In this document: one piece after another, positions 27,977-38,385 of the stretch
How positions within the stretch are numbered: position 1 is the stretch's first letter
How the letters are laid out: each line of letters opens with the position of its first letter
Assembly (NCBI GenBank): GCA_000218705.1
Contig: GL947594.1
Location: forward strand, 459,837 to 518,257
Source of the DNA: Prochlorococcus marinus bv. HNLC1
GTDB taxonomy: Bacteria > Cyanobacteriota > Cyanobacteriia > PCC-6307 > Cyanobiaceae
Reading direction: 5' to 3'
DNA: 58,421 bases
The notes under the pieces: model-generated
What the model was told of the DNA's origin: nothing
What the model saw: the letters and a program-made list of their open reading frames with translations, nothing else
Databases searched by the model: none
Translations under genes and position numbers: made by a program

Positions 27977-28592
27977 TATTTACTACATTTATTAACATAA
28001 CATAACTGATTTATTTATTCAATTAAAAAAATTTTATATTTATCGTAAAAATGAATACTTTTTAACTAAGAATAAATTATTAAATTAGAAATACAGATAT
28101 CTCCTTACAAATTAATTTCTGTTTGGTTTGAAGATTTTCCCTCAATTTAGTAAAAAATCTTTTTATTTATTAAATGTAAATGATAATAGATTCAAAAACT
28201 ATCTCTTTAATCATATGTATAATTATGATTTTATTTATTATTCTAATTTCATTTTAATTAATAAAAAGATAATAATATTATGGTATATCAAATTAAGAAA
28301 TTTCTATCAAATAAACTTAGTATTTTAAATGAAGATTCTCATATTCAAAAAAGTAAAACGGTCTTTATTATCTAAAAATGACAGAGAATAGAAATTAGGA
28401 GAACCGTAAAACCTAACAGATTACTTAGGAACTGGATCTGTATAAATTACATATAACTTGATAAAAAAATTATTTAAGTATCTATTTTTACTATTTTTAA
28501 TATTTTATAAAAATGATACTATTAAATCTTTAAATAATGATCTAATAATATAAAAGATAGATTTAATCATTTTATTTATAACTAAATTAATT
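27977..28592. other. Long A/T-rich gap, no confident gene
   Basis: About 600 nt between the DUF4278 leader and the next small ORF. A 66-codon frame at 28128 is almost only Phe/Tyr/Asn/Ile/Lys and I reject it. No hairpin terminator, repeat or clear promoter was found. Confidence 0.4.
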
Positions 28593-28754
28593 TTAATTAG
28601 ATAGATTTATGCCATAGAATTTCAAAACCAAGAATCCCAATAAACCAATAATATTTAATGTAATTACAAATATCCAGGTTCCACTTGGTTGTTCAGAATC
28701 AATTTTTTTGATTCTGAATTTCTCTTTTAATTTATAAAAATAACTCTTTTTCAT
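28593..28754 (-). CDS. Small single-helix protein (53 aa)
   Basis: A basic soluble N-terminus (MKKSYFYKLKEKFRIKKIDS) with SEQPSGTWIF is followed by one helix (VITLNIIGLLGFLVLKFYG). Not recognised. Confidence 0.5.
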   Translation of the reverse strand: MKKSYFYKLKEKFRIKKIDSEQPSGTWIFVITLNIIGLLGFLVLKFYGINLSN

Positions 28755-28852
28755 TGACAAGAACTTAATTTATTTCTAATTTAAATCAACTTCTAAATTT
28801 TATCTCATTAATCTTATCTAAGGAAAAGAATCTTATGACTTATTGGAAAATC

Positions 28853-28939
28853 TTAAATATTTAAAAATAATTTACTAGTTTTTTTATCCTTACTACTCTC
28901 AACAATTTTCTTATAAAGTTCTTCCGAAATAGGTTTCAT
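28853..28939 (-). CDS. Possible tiny protein (28 aa)
   Basis: MKPISEELYKKIVESSKDKK then a short hydrophobic end. Good codon variety but very short. Confidence 0.35.
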   Translation of the reverse strand: MKPISEELYKKIVESSKDKKTSKLFLNI

Positions 28940-29147
28940 TTTAATAATTAAAGTTATTAACAATTTAATAATTATTCAATTTTATTTTAGTTACAAGATA
29001 TACGAATAACTATTCCATTTCTCAACAAAAAGAAGTAAATAAAATTAGTTTTTATTTATATAAAGAGAATTTATTAACTTGTAAGAAATCTCCGCCTTTT
29101 AATAAAAAACTTTTTATTATTAAACAAATAAACAAAATCCTCTTAGT

Positions 29148-29387
29148 TTGTCTAAAAATTTAAAAAAAGAATTATTTAGTGGTTTAGCTGATTGGATAAT
29201 AGACAGTGAGCCAAATTATCCATCATTTGGAGAATGCAAGTTATGGGTTAAAAAGAAAGACTCTAAATTCATAATTACAAAAGAAGTTGAGAAGGAAATC
29301 TTAATGCTTTTAACTTATCTACCAATGAGTCAACAAATGAATAATGAGTTACATGCTAAATATTTAGATCAAATATTAAATAAATAA
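29148..29387 (+). CDS. Small hypothetical protein (79 aa, TTG start)
   Basis: A soluble protein; LADWIIDSEPNYPSFGECKL then a WVKKKD strand and a helical C-terminus. It resembles the 60-residue protein at 9572-9754 in its W, PSxxEC, W spacing. The only upstream start is TTG; an internal start would remove the shared region. Confidence 0.5.
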   Translation: MSKNLKKELFSGLADWIIDSEPNYPSFGECKLWVKKKDSKFIITKEVEKEILMLLTYLPMSQQMNNELHAKYLDQILNK

Positions 29388-29491
29388 TAAAGAAGTAAAT
29401 GTTTAAAAGATTTCAAAAAAGCTAAGAGGAAGTATTATCAAAATGAAAAGTAATAATATCTCAGTTATTAAGATCAAATTTTTTACTAATA

Positions 29492-29668
29492 TTAAATAAT
29501 AGGATCTTCTCGAATAAATAATATTGGTTCTTTTTTATAATCATTAATAATCCATTCTTTATATTCATTAAAAACGGATACTTTATCTAAATCATCCAAG
29601 ATTAAGATTCTATCAAGAGCATTTAATATTGCATAAGATGCTATTTTTTTTTGGTTGGTGGTATTCAT
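29492..29668 (-). CDS. Small protein, EYKEWII family (58 aa)
   Basis: Paralog of the gene at 14898-15059. Shared features are YAILNALDRILIL, LDKVSVFNEYKEWIINDYK and the FIREDPII end. Lies beside another small-family paralog at 29755-29868. Confidence 0.6.
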   Translation of the reverse strand: MNTTNQKKIASYAILNALDRILILDDLDKVSVFNEYKEWIINDYKKEPILFIREDPII

Positions 29669-29754
29669 TCAGATTTAATTAGATATAGACTTTAGGAAAT
29701 ATTTATCTAAAAATTATTATTAGTTAAAAAATAAAAATAATAAATTAAATTTAT

Positions 29755-29868
29755 TTAATTTTTATTAAATTTTGCTGCTTCATATAATAAGTCTAATGTT
29801 TCTTTTCTACCATTAACTGACATGGCAAGAGCTATAAGATCTCTATATTTTTTATTTGAGATTTTCAT
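29755..29868 (-). CDS. Small protein with NGRKE motif (37 aa)
   Basis: MKISNKKYRDLIALAMSVNG then RKETLDLLYEAAKFNKN. Paralog of the gene at 6397-6531; the NGRKE core and flanking helices match. Confidence 0.6.
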   Translation of the reverse strand: MKISNKKYRDLIALAMSVNGRKETLDLLYEAAKFNKN

Positions 29869-30178
29869 TTAATATTCATAAAAAGTAGTTTTATGATAAT
29901 GACTTACCTTATAAAAAATTATTGTATTAAATATAACATTATTAAAAATAACTATAATTAATAATTATATTTTTTATATTAATTATTATTTTGTATCAAA
30001 ACTTACAGTTATTAATTTTATAAATTAGTCTTTCTTATTTAAATTATAAATATGTAATTATATATACTAATTAACAAAAAAGATATCATGATAAATATAA
30101 TTTAGTATTAGAAATTACAATATTAAGTTAATAAAAATACTTTATTAAGGGAGTACTTAATACGTGTGAGGAAACTTT
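29869..30178. other. Promoter region of the porin gene
   Basis: A 310-nt A/T-rich gap. GTGTGAGGAAACTTT just before the porin ATG supplies a purine-rich ribosome-binding site. No specific operator recognised. Confidence 0.4.
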
Positions 30179-31520
30179 ATGAAGTTTTTCCAATCTTTAT
30201 TAGTAGCTCCTGCAGTAATAGGGTTTATAACCCCATTATCTGCTAATACTACTAATTTAAATCTTAATGATTCTTCTATTTATGCTCAAGAATCAAATAT
30301 TCCATCTTTTGACTCAATCTATTCATCTGATTGGTCTTTCAAGGCAATAACTGATTTAGCTACATCTCGAGGATGTCTTGGTTCCATTCCTAATGGAAAT
30401 ATATCAAGATTTGAAGCAGCATCAATTATTAACTCTTGTTTATCAAATGTTGCTCAGCTTTCTGAAATTGAGGAGCGATTAATTGAAGAATTTAATCCTG
30501 AACTTGCATTAATCAAATCAAGTGTTGATAGAATTGAAACTCGCATGAATGAATTTGAAGCTGGAGTATTTTCACCAACCACTTCGGCATCATTCTCTGT
30601 AGATATGGCGATAGGCGCTGTTGAAAATCTAACAGATGATCCTTCAACAAGCGGTTGACGAGGATCAAGAAAAAGTTGGTTTTGATTATGGTTATCAAAT
30701 TGACTTAACAACAAGTTTTACAGGTGAGGATTCTCTAGATGTTTCAATCGATGCAGGTCAGGGGAAATTAAGCGAGCTTGATCTAAATTCAGGTGGAAAT
30801 AACTTAGTTGTTGATGGTATTGCCTACACTTTCCCTTTAGGAGACAAAACAACTGTTTTCTTTGGAAACAGTATGGACGGTAGTACCCTATTCAACACAG
30901 CATGCGTTTATGGTGGTCCCACTAATACTTTAGATGATTGTGGAAATCTTAATTCCGCCTTAGCCGTTGGTTTAGGAACTGCTGCTGGTGCTTCTTATGA
31001 CTTTGGTAATGGCTTAACAGCAGCTATTGGTTACGAAGGTGAAGGAGCCACAACTTCTGGTCTTGGTACTAAGGAGGGTAAAGATGCAATTGCAGGTCAA
31101 ATTGCCTACACAACAGATAGCTATGGTATCTCTTTTACACTTGCTGAAATTGAAACAAGTGCAACTGATGATGATACATTCACAGCATTAAATGCTTACT
31201 ATGCGCTTGGAGATGGATTACCATCGATTAGTGTTGGCTATGAATGGGGTGATGATGGGTCTGCAGCTGCCACTGCTGATGAGACATCTCATTACTTTAT
31301 TGGTGTTCAATGGGATGAGATTGGTGACGGTACACTAGGTATAGCAGCAGGAACTCAAACTCCCATAATTGAAGATGGTGATGAACTCATGATGTATGAA
31401 GCCTGGTATTCATATCCAATTAATGATGGAATGACTATTACTCCTTTAGTGTTTACTAAAGATCAAGCATCAGGCGATGATCATACCGGTTTGATGGTAA
31501 AAACCTCATTTAGTTTTTAA
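30179..31520 (+). CDS. Outer-membrane porin with SLH domain, frameshifted
   Basis: Cyanobacterial SLH/OprB-type porin. A signal peptide (MKFFQSLLVAPAVIGFITPL) is followed by an S-layer-homology domain (about residues 45-90: WSFKAITDLATSRGCLGSIP, NISRFEAASIINSCL), a short coiled linker, then a glycine/aromatic-rich beta barrel ending in Phe (TGLMVKTSFSF). One extra G near 30653 breaks the frame after DDPSTS. Deleting it gives STSVDEDQEKVGFDYGYQI and a 446-residue protein. Typically one of the most abundant outer-membrane proteins in these cells, so the break is probably a sequence error. Confidence 0.88.
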
Positions 31521-31560
31521 ATTAATTAAATAACCCAAATAAAACCTTACACACACTTTT

Positions 31561-31586
31561 AAGGCCTCTTTTGAGGCCTTTTTTTT
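31561..31586 (+). terminator. Porin terminator
   Basis: AAGGCCTC-TTTT-GAGGCCTT is a perfect 8-bp stem followed by T residues, 40 nt after the porin stop. Confidence 0.9.
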
Positions 31587-31734
31587 AATTTTATAATTAA
31601 TTCAAAGATAAAATTTATAAAAACCCATATTTGGTTATCCATAAAAATTCATCAAAAATTTTAATTAGAGTACTTTACTTTTAAGATTTATTAGCTTTAA
31701 ATATAGAAAAAATAAAATAATTAAAGCTTCAACC

Positions 31735-31851
31735 ATGGAAAAATTTTCAGAATTACTTCCAGTCTTTGGATTTGTATTATCTTTAGGTTTATTTGGATAT
31801 GGCTTAAAAAAAATTCTTATAAAAGTTGAAAATGATACATCAAGAGATTAG
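31735..31851 (+). CDS. Tiny single-helix membrane protein (38 aa)
   Basis: MEKFSELLPVFGFVLSLGLF then GYGLKKILIKVENDTSRD: one N-terminal helix and a polar tail, photosystem-peptide-like in shape. Not recognised. Confidence 0.5.
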   Translation: MEKFSELLPVFGFVLSLGLFGYGLKKILIKVENDTSRD

Positions 31852-32136
31852 AAAATTAAAATAAATAGGTTATAAATTATTTTTATTTTATTTAAGCAAA
31901 GCCGAGAGAAAAATTTTAAAAATTACTATCTAAAAATTGACACCATAAAAAGCAGAAAAAACTCATAAACAATCAAATAATCATTAATGTTATATCCAAA
32001 ATAATTTTGGCCAAATTCTTTTATTTATATATATTGCTTATATTTTTGAATCTTCATTTTATAATTTAAGGCAAAGAAAGTAATTAGAAAATATCAATAA
32101 ATTTTTAAAGTAAATTATTCTGAAAGTAAAAATATT

Positions 32137-32397
32137 TTATTTATTTTTTTTATTTTTGCTAAAAAATTTTAAAAGCAGTGTTTCGTAAAAAAATAGAAAT
32201 ATTGCGATGAAGCCAACAATAGTAACGCCTCCAATAAATAAGAAAAGTAAAACCTTAATCAATAAACCTAATGGATTAAAAATAGTTCCTAGTCTCAAAA
32301 TAAAAATAGTGATTAATGGAATGGCAACTAATATTGATAATGCACTTATCCAATAGAATATTTTTTCAATTATTTCCCTTTTCGATATTTTTGTCAT
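32137..32397 (-). CDS. Hypothetical two-helix membrane protein (86 aa)
   Basis: Two long hydrophobic segments (WISALSILVAIPLITIFIL and LIKVLLFLFIGGVTIVGFIA) with basic ends. Nine nt downstream of the 180-residue gene on the same strand, so probably one operon. Not recognised. Confidence 0.55.
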   Translation of the reverse strand: MTKISKREIIEKIFYWISALSILVAIPLITIFILRLGTIFNPLGLLIKVLLFLFIGGVTIVGFIAIFLFFYETLLLKFFSKNKKNK

Positions 32398-32406
32398 TGC
32401 GATGGA

Positions 32407-32949
32407 TTATATAAAAATAGATTTTTCAATATTTACAAAAGAATAAAAAGAATTTAAATTTTTTTTATTCTCTAAGAAATTTAACATCATTATGGTTAAT
32501 GGAAAAAATATTATTACAAGAATGAAGCCATACAAAATTAATTTATTAAAAGCATAATTATTAGATTTTTCGAAAATATATTTGAATTCCTCCTTAACTT
32601 CATTACTATTAATTTTTTCTAAAATATTTTTGTTATAAATTTGATTCTCTTGAATTTTTCTAACTCTAAATTCTTCAAAATCAAGATTTTCTAGGGCCCA
32701 TCTTTTCCACTGCTCCCATTCACTAATTTCACTTTTCTTTAAATATAGATTTTTATTTTCATTGAAATTTAACAAATTATAATTAAAGTTACTTAAATTT
32801 TTATTTGATTCATTTAATGAAGGATTTACAATAACATCAAATTTCTTCAAGAAATCAACAATTAAATCATCCAAAGTAGGGATTCTTTGGAATCTTAAAT
32901 CTGGTCTTTTTTCTTGTATTAATTTAATTTGTTTTTGAGTATAAACCAT
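32407..32949 (-). CDS. Hypothetical protein with C-terminal helix (180 aa)
   Basis: A mostly polar, Asn/Lys/Glu-rich protein beginning MVYTQKQIKLIQEKRPDLRF, with EWEQWKRWALENLDFEEFRV in the middle and one membrane segment near residue 145 (LILYGFILVIIFFPLTIMML). Not recognised. Likely acts with the downstream two-helix protein. Confidence 0.6.
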   Translation of the reverse strand: MVYTQKQIKLIQEKRPDLRFQRIPTLDDLIVDFLKKFDVIVNPSLNESNKNLSNFNYNLLNFNENKNLYLKKSEISEWEQWKRWALENLDFEEFRVRKIQENQIYNKNILEKINSNEVKEEFKYIFEKSNNYAFNKLILYGFILVIIFFPLTIMMLNFLENKKNLNSFYSFVNIEKSIFI

Positions 32950-33101
32950 TCAAGAGATTAATAATATCATTAATTCATTAATTACTTAATTATAGCTTTA
33001 AAAAAAGAAAAAATTTATTTAAACTATTTTTTGAATAATTGATTAAAAAAACGAATAAATGATTAGCTTTATTATTAAAAGAAATGAAATATTGACCTAT
33101 T

Positions 33102-34106
33102 CTATTTTAAAGAATTAGTCATATCTTCTAAAGTTTTTCTTAAGGGTATTGGATTCCAATCAAATAACGATTCAGTTTCTGAAATATCTACCTTATAAGA
33201 ACCTCTTTTAATCATTAATGCAGTACTTTTCATCTCTTTATTAAATGGAGCCAAAGAATTTATAACTTTATTTGGAATAAGATTTTTAGGTGCTTTATCA
33301 AAACCAAATTCTCTTAATATTTTAGATATTTCTAGGAAAGCAATACTATTAGAAGAGGTTGCAATTATTCTTTTATTATCACTGTCTTTATTCTTAAGAG
33401 ATTGAACATGTAATTTTGCTACATCTCTTACGTCAACAACTGTGAAATACAAATCTGGTAAAGCTGGAAATTTACCTGTTATTAAATTATTAATTAAGCT
33501 TGCAGATGCGCCATCCAAATCATTATTTAATAATGGCCCGAAAACCATTCCAGGATGAATAGTTGTTAAAGAGAATGATTTATCTGATTGATTATCAATA
33601 AATTCCCAAGCAGCTTTTTCTGCGATTGTTTTACTTTTTATATATGCTCCTGCATATTTTGTAATATCAGTCCAATCAGAATTAGTACATATTTCTTTAT
33701 TGTGTCCGTAAGCAATGGATGCCATAGACGAAGTTAAAACTACTTTTTTTATCTTGTTATTTTTAGCAGAGTTAAGTGCTCTTAAAGTACCCTTTAGAGC
33801 AGGTTCAATAAGTGTATTTTCATCCTTTGGTTCTTGAATAATAAATGGTGAAGCGATATGAATTAGATAATCACAATCTGAAGCAGCTTCATCCCAACCA
33901 TCATCTTTTAAAAGATCTAAATTACAAAATTCAAGATTAGCTTCTGCCTGTTCATTTTCTAAAGATTTTCTTACTTGACTTTCTCTACCTAAATCTCTTA
34001 ATGATCCTTTAACTTTATATCCATCATTTAGTAACTTAGATATACAATGCAGTGCAATATATCCAGAAGCACCAGTTACGAGTACTTTTTCTTGATTAGT
34101 TTCCAT
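33102..34106 (-). CDS. NAD(P)-dependent epimerase/dihydroflavonol-4-reductase-like protein
   Basis: A 334-residue extended SDR with the Rossmann motif EKVLVTGASGYIALHC, DYLIHIASPF, catalytic Ser in VVLTSSMASI and YIKSK (Tyr/Lys pair), then HPGMVFGPLL. It is the intact paralog of the frameshifted gene at 8459-9473 and is very similar along the whole length. The related plant and bacterial enzymes reduce ketone or aldehyde groups with NADPH; the substrate here is unknown. Confidence 0.88.
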   Translation of the reverse strand: METNQEKVLVTGASGYIALHCISKLLNDGYKVKGSLRDLGRESQVRKSLENEQAEANLEFCNLDLLKDDGWDEAASDCDYLIHIASPFIIQEPKDENTLIEPALKGTLRALNSAKNNKIKKVVLTSSMASIAYGHNKEICTNSDWTDITKYAGAYIKSKTIAEKAAWEFIDNQSDKSFSLTTIHPGMVFGPLLNNDLDGASASLINNLITGKFPALPDLYFTVVDVRDVAKLHVQSLKNKDSDNKRIIATSSNSIAFLEISKILREFGFDKAPKNLIPNKVINSLAPFNKEMKSTALMIKRGSYKVDISETESLFDWNPIPLRKTLEDMTNSLK

Positions 34107-34312
34107 TTAATAATTTTATCAATTGATAAATGATCTCGCGTAAAATTAATTTTTAAGATGTTTTAAAAATTTGTAAAAGATTCAAATAAATGATCCTATC
34201 TCGCGAAACTTTCATTTTTATATGAATAATTAAAATAAAGTAAATTAATGAATTTATTTAATCTATATAATTAAATAAAATTAGAAAAAGATTAATTAAA
34301 GGTCAAAAATTT

Positions 34313-35359
34313 ATGCGTAAATTACTTTCTGGAATTGCATTTTTATCATTATTGATTACAGGTTGTTCTAACTCTTATCAAAAGGATACATCACGTCTTG
34401 ATTTAATAAAAAAGAGAGGCGAATTAATTTGTGGTGTAAGTGGGAAAATTCCAGGCTTTAGTTTTCTTGGAATAAATGGTGAATATAAGGGGCTTGATGT
34501 TGATATTTGTAAATCATTTGCAGCAGGGATATTAGGAGATTCCAACAAGATTCAATATAGGCCTTTAACAGCAGCAGAAAGATTCACTGCAATTAAAACT
34601 GGAGAAATTGATATATTATCTAGAAATACAACTTTTACACTTAGTAGAGATTCTTCAGGAGGGAATGGATTAAGTTTTGCTCCTGTTGTTTTCTATGATG
34701 GCCAGGGATTAATGGTTAAGAAAGAAAGTAATATTAGTAATATCGAAGATCTTCAAAATAAATCAATATGTGTAGGTTCTGGGACTACTACCGAACAAAA
34801 TATAAATGATGTTTTTGAGAGCAAATCTCTTCCTTATACACCAATAAAGTATCAAGATTTAAACCAAGTTATTGCAGGGTATTTACAAGGTAGATGTTCT
34901 GCAATGACTTCAGATCGTTCCCAACTAGCCGCTGCAAGATCAGGTTTTAAAAATCCTGAAGAACACATCATTTTAAAAAATGTATTAAGTAAAGAACCTT
35001 TATCCCCAGCTTCTGATGGTGCAGATAATAAATTAGCTGACGCTTTAAGATGGATAATATTTACTCTAATTACTGCTGAAGAGGAAGGGATCACAAAAGG
35101 AAACATTGATGAGAAAGTAAAACTTGCAAAAAATAATCCCCAACTAAAGTCTTTAAGAAGATTTTTAGGAGTTGATGGAGGTTTAGGAGAGAAGATAGGT
35201 CTTAGAAATGACTTTACCATTAATGTAATTAAGGCAACTGGTAATTATGGTGAGATTTATGAAAGAAATCTAGGAGAAGATAGTGATGTACCAATACCAA
35301 GAGAGCTAAATCAACTCTTCAAAAATGGTGGCCTACATTTCTCACCTCCATTCAATTAG
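34313..35359 (+). CDS. Amino-acid ABC transporter substrate-binding lipoprotein
   Basis: The 348-residue PAAT-family binding protein starts with a lipoprotein signal (MRKLLSGIAFLSLLITGC). Typical motifs follow: RGELICGVSGKIPGFSF, YKGLDVDICKSFAAGILGD, LTAAERFTAIKTGEIDILSR, NKSICVGSGTTTEQNINDVF. This pattern is closest to AapJ/BztA general L-amino-acid binders. First gene of a four-gene operon with two permeases and an ATPase. Confidence 0.9.
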   Translation: MRKLLSGIAFLSLLITGCSNSYQKDTSRLDLIKKRGELICGVSGKIPGFSFLGINGEYKGLDVDICKSFAAGILGDSNKIQYRPLTAAERFTAIKTGEIDILSRNTTFTLSRDSSGGNGLSFAPVVFYDGQGLMVKKESNISNIEDLQNKSICVGSGTTTEQNINDVFESKSLPYTPIKYQDLNQVIAGYLQGRCSAMTSDRSQLAAARSGFKNPEEHIILKNVLSKEPLSPASDGADNKLADALRWIIFTLITAEEEGITKGNIDEKVKLAKNNPQLKSLRRFLGVDGGLGEKIGLRNDFTINVIKATGNYGEIYERNLGEDSDVPIPRELNQLFKNGGLHFSPPFN

Positions 35360-35370
35360 TTACTTAAATA

Positions 35371-36270
35371 ATGAAGAGCTATAAAAGCATATTTTTCCAA
35401 ATAATAATTATTTTGCTTTTTATATGCTTATTTGGCTTTTTAATAAATAACTTAATAATAAATTTAATAAGGACTGATTTAGGTTTTAACTTTTCTTGGC
35501 TTTTAAAGCCAGCAAGTTTTGCTCTAGCTGAGCATGCACTACCCTATTCTCCCTCTGATAGCTATGCTTGGGCATTATTTATAGGTTGGCTCAATAGCCT
35601 TAAAGTAATATTTGTTTCTTTATTTTTATCAACTATTCTTGGAATAATAATTGGGCTTAGCAGAACAGGTAATAATATTTTACTAAAAATATTTTCTTCA
35701 TTTTATATAACAATCATTAGACAAACCCCTCTTCTTCTGCAATTGATGTTTTGGTATTTTGTAGGCTTTTTAGGGTTAAAAAATAATTTTATATATTTTT
35801 CAAATTTATTCAAGATTAATAATCAAGGTATAGATTTTTTTGGATTATCTTTAACTTCTGAATTCTCTGCACTTATTATTGGATTAAGTGTTTTTACAAG
35901 TGCTTTTATAGCGGAAGTGATTAGAGGAGGTATTATTTCTGTACCAAAGGGACAATGGGAATCATTTAGAAGTTTGGGTTTATCTGAAAGGAATGGGCTT
36001 ATAAGAGTGATTATTCCTCAAGCTTTACCAGCTATAATTCCTGGATTAACAAGTCAATATCTAAATTTAGCAAAGAATAGTACACTCGCAATTGCTATTG
36101 GTTATTCAGATATTTATGCAATTAATGACACAATTATAAATCAAACAGGAAGAGCTATTGAGTGTTTCATAATATTGCTTTTAACTTTCTTAATTCTCAA
36201 TCTTTTAATAACAAACTTAATGGAGACAATAAATAAATTCATTAATAAGAAAAAAATTTATATTAATTGA
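35371..36270 (+). CDS. Amino-acid ABC transporter permease 1
   Basis: A 299-residue permease of the AapQ/BztB type. The GWLNSLKVIFVSLFLSTILG entry helix, RQTPLLLQLMFWYF, and the EAA coupling loop (FIAEVIRGGIISVPKGQWES with SLGLSERNGLIRVIIPQALP) identify the His/Glu/Gln family. About eight helices. Lies 11 nt after the binding protein. Confidence 0.88.
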   Translation: MKSYKSIFFQIIIILLFICLFGFLINNLIINLIRTDLGFNFSWLLKPASFALAEHALPYSPSDSYAWALFIGWLNSLKVIFVSLFLSTILGIIIGLSRTGNNILLKIFSSFYITIIRQTPLLLQLMFWYFVGFLGLKNNFIYFSNLFKINNQGIDFFGLSLTSEFSALIIGLSVFTSAFIAEVIRGGIISVPKGQWESFRSLGLSERNGLIRVIIPQALPAIIPGLTSQYLNLAKNSTLAIAIGYSDIYAINDTIINQTGRAIECFIILLLTFLILNLLITNLMETINKFINKKKIYIN

Positions 36271-36278
36271 TTTATAAA

Positions 36279-37291
36279 ATGCATCCAAAAAAAATAAAAA
36301 AATATATTAAAAAAATAAAGGAGATTTTATTTTTAAATTCATTAAATAATTTTTTAACTATCCTATTAATTTCTACGATTTTCATATTATCCTTCAGTCT
36401 TTTAATTGGTTTATTTTTAATTCAAAATGGTCAGTTGTTACAACAAATATTCCATTATTTGCCTTTGGGACTTTTCCAGAAGACCAGAGATGGAGACCAA
36501 TTATTTGGATTATTAGTTTGTTATTAATTAGCTTATTATCAATTATCCCTCCAAAATGGAAATGGCTTAGAAAGAATTTATTAATTGCTTGGATTGGAAT
36601 GATTCCTTTAGGAATTTTCTTGCTTTATGGTGGTTTAGGTTTGCAATCGGTAATGAGTAGAAATTTTGGAGGGCTAACTTTAACAATACTTCTTACTATA
36701 TGCAGTTCAATTTTTGCTTTACCTATCGGAATTGGTTTAGCATTTTGTAGGCAAAGCTCACTATTTGTTGTTAAAAAATTTAGTTCAATTTATATAGACT
36801 CTATGAGAGCCGTACCATTAATAGCTGTTCTTTTTTTTGGACAATTACTGATACCTTTATTTTTGCCACTAGGTTTAGAAATTGATCGTGTTTGGAGAGC
36901 AATTTTTGCTTTTACTTTATTCGTTTCTGCTTATATTGCTGAAGACATAAGGGGAGGTCTACAAGCAATCCCAAATACACAAATTGAGAGTGCAAAAAGT
37001 CTTGGACTTAATCAATTACAAATTATCAGATTTATTCTTATTCCTCAGTCTTTACGAATCGCATTACCTGCATTAACTAATCAAGCAATAGGTCTTTTTC
37101 AGAACACTTCTTTAATGTCTATTTTAGGTCTTGTTGAGTTACTTGGTATCGGGAGAAGTATACTCGCAAATCCAAAATTTATAGGACAATATATTGAAGT
37201 ATATATCTGGTTAGCTTCTGTCTACTGGATAATTTGTACGATATTGGCACTTATGGCTAAATATCTTGAAAAAAGATTAAAAATAGCTTAA
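36279..37291 (+). CDS. Amino-acid ABC transporter permease 2, frameshifted
   Basis: AapM/BztC-type permease. The frame from 36279 goes wrong at the A-run 36424-36427 and ends at 36527. One added A restores QKWSVVTTNIPLFAFGTFPE then DQRWRPIIWIISLLLISLL, and the frame runs on through TLTILLTICSSIFALPIGIG and the coupling loop YIAEDIRGGLQAIPNTQIES to 37291, about 337 residues in all. Expected neighbours are intact, so sequence error or a recent lesion is likely. A TTG start at 36267 would overlap the upstream stop. Confidence 0.86.
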
Positions 37292-37306
37292 AAATCTAAA
37301 TTACTC

Positions 37307-38050
37307 ATGAATACAATTATAAAAGTTAAAAACATTTCAAAATCCTATTCAAGAGGTTTACTAGCGCTTGATAATGTATCCCTAAAAGTGAATCAAGGTA
37401 AGGTACTTGTAATTATGGGACCATCAGGCTCAGGGAAAAGCACCTTAATTCGAACTTTTAATGGCCTTGAAACTTTTGATGCAGGGGAAATTGATATCTT
37501 AGGAATAAAAATTAATCCAAATTATAATGAAAGAAGAATTCAAAAAATAAGAAAAAGAGTTGGAATGGTATTCCAGCAATTTAATTTATTTCCACATCTT
37601 TCCATCTTAGACAACATAACTTTAGCCCCATTAAATGTTCAGAAACGTTCTAGAGTTGATGCTGAAGAATTTGGCATGTACTTATTAAATCAGATGGGTA
37701 TTAGTATGCATGCAGAAAAATATCCCAGCCAATTAAGTGGAGGAGAACAGCAAAGAGTAGCAATAGCACGCGCACTTGCTTTAAAACCTGAATTACTTTT
37801 ATTTGATGAACCAACAAGTGCTTTGGATCCAGAGAGAATAAATGAGGTTCTAGATGTAATGAGGAAACTTGCTCAAGATGGTATGACTATGGTTGTTGTA
37901 ACCCATGAAATTAATTTTGCAAAAGATGTAAGTGATCAAATATTATTTATGGATTCAGGAAAAGTTATAGAGACTTCTACACCAGATATTTTCTTTTCAA
38001 ATGCTAAACATGAAAGGAGTAGAAAATTTCTTAATCAATTAGATAAATAA
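37307..38050 (+). CDS. Amino-acid ABC transporter ATP-binding protein
   Basis: The 247-residue ATPase of the GlnQ/AapP type has Walker A GPSGSGKSTLIRTFNGLE, Q-loop VGMVFQQFNLFPHLS, signature LSGGEQQRVAIARALAL, Walker B LLLFDEPTSALDPE and the VTHEINFAKDV switch. It completes the four-gene amino-acid importer. Confidence 0.95.
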   Translation: MNTIIKVKNISKSYSRGLLALDNVSLKVNQGKVLVIMGPSGSGKSTLIRTFNGLETFDAGEIDILGIKINPNYNERRIQKIRKRVGMVFQQFNLFPHLSILDNITLAPLNVQKRSRVDAEEFGMYLLNQMGISMHAEKYPSQLSGGEQQRVAIARALALKPELLLFDEPTSALDPERINEVLDVMRKLAQDGMTMVVVTHEINFAKDVSDQILFMDSGKVIETSTPDIFFSNAKHERSRKFLNQLDK

Positions 38051-38176
38051 AAAATTAAATAATCTACCCTTAATAAATAATAAAGGTGTTATTATACATC
38101 TCAACAAGATGTTTAAAAAGAAACTCGCAAAAAGGGTTCAAATCAATTTAATATAAAAAAATTACAAATACTCAAT

Positions 38177-38320
38177 ATGAATATCACTGTTTTTTGGATC
38201 TTGTTTTTAATACTTTGGGGAACTGTACCTTTAATGATAATTAAAGGAAGAAAAGATACAAACACACTCCAAACTGCTCCTTCAAAGAATTCATCAAAGA
38301 AAAAGGGTTTATTTAGATAA
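38177..38320 (+). CDS. Tiny single-helix membrane protein (47 aa)
   Basis: MNITVFWILFLILWGTVPLM followed by a basic tail with APSKNSSKKKGLFR. Signal-anchor shape. Not recognised. Confidence 0.5.
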   Translation: MNITVFWILFLILWGTVPLMIIKGRKDTNTLQTAPSKNSSKKKGLFR

Positions 38321-38385
38321 TTACTCCATATAAATTGAAATCAATTTATACATTAACAAATTGATAATTTATACAATATTTTATA

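Noticed and set aside
28128..28328. 66-codon plus-strand frame
   Set aside because: Composition is almost only Phe, Tyr, Asn, Ile and Lys, as expected from random A/T sequence.
38051..38176. Possible tRNA-like GGGTTCAAATC stretch
   Set aside because: No acceptor or anticodon stem can be formed around it.
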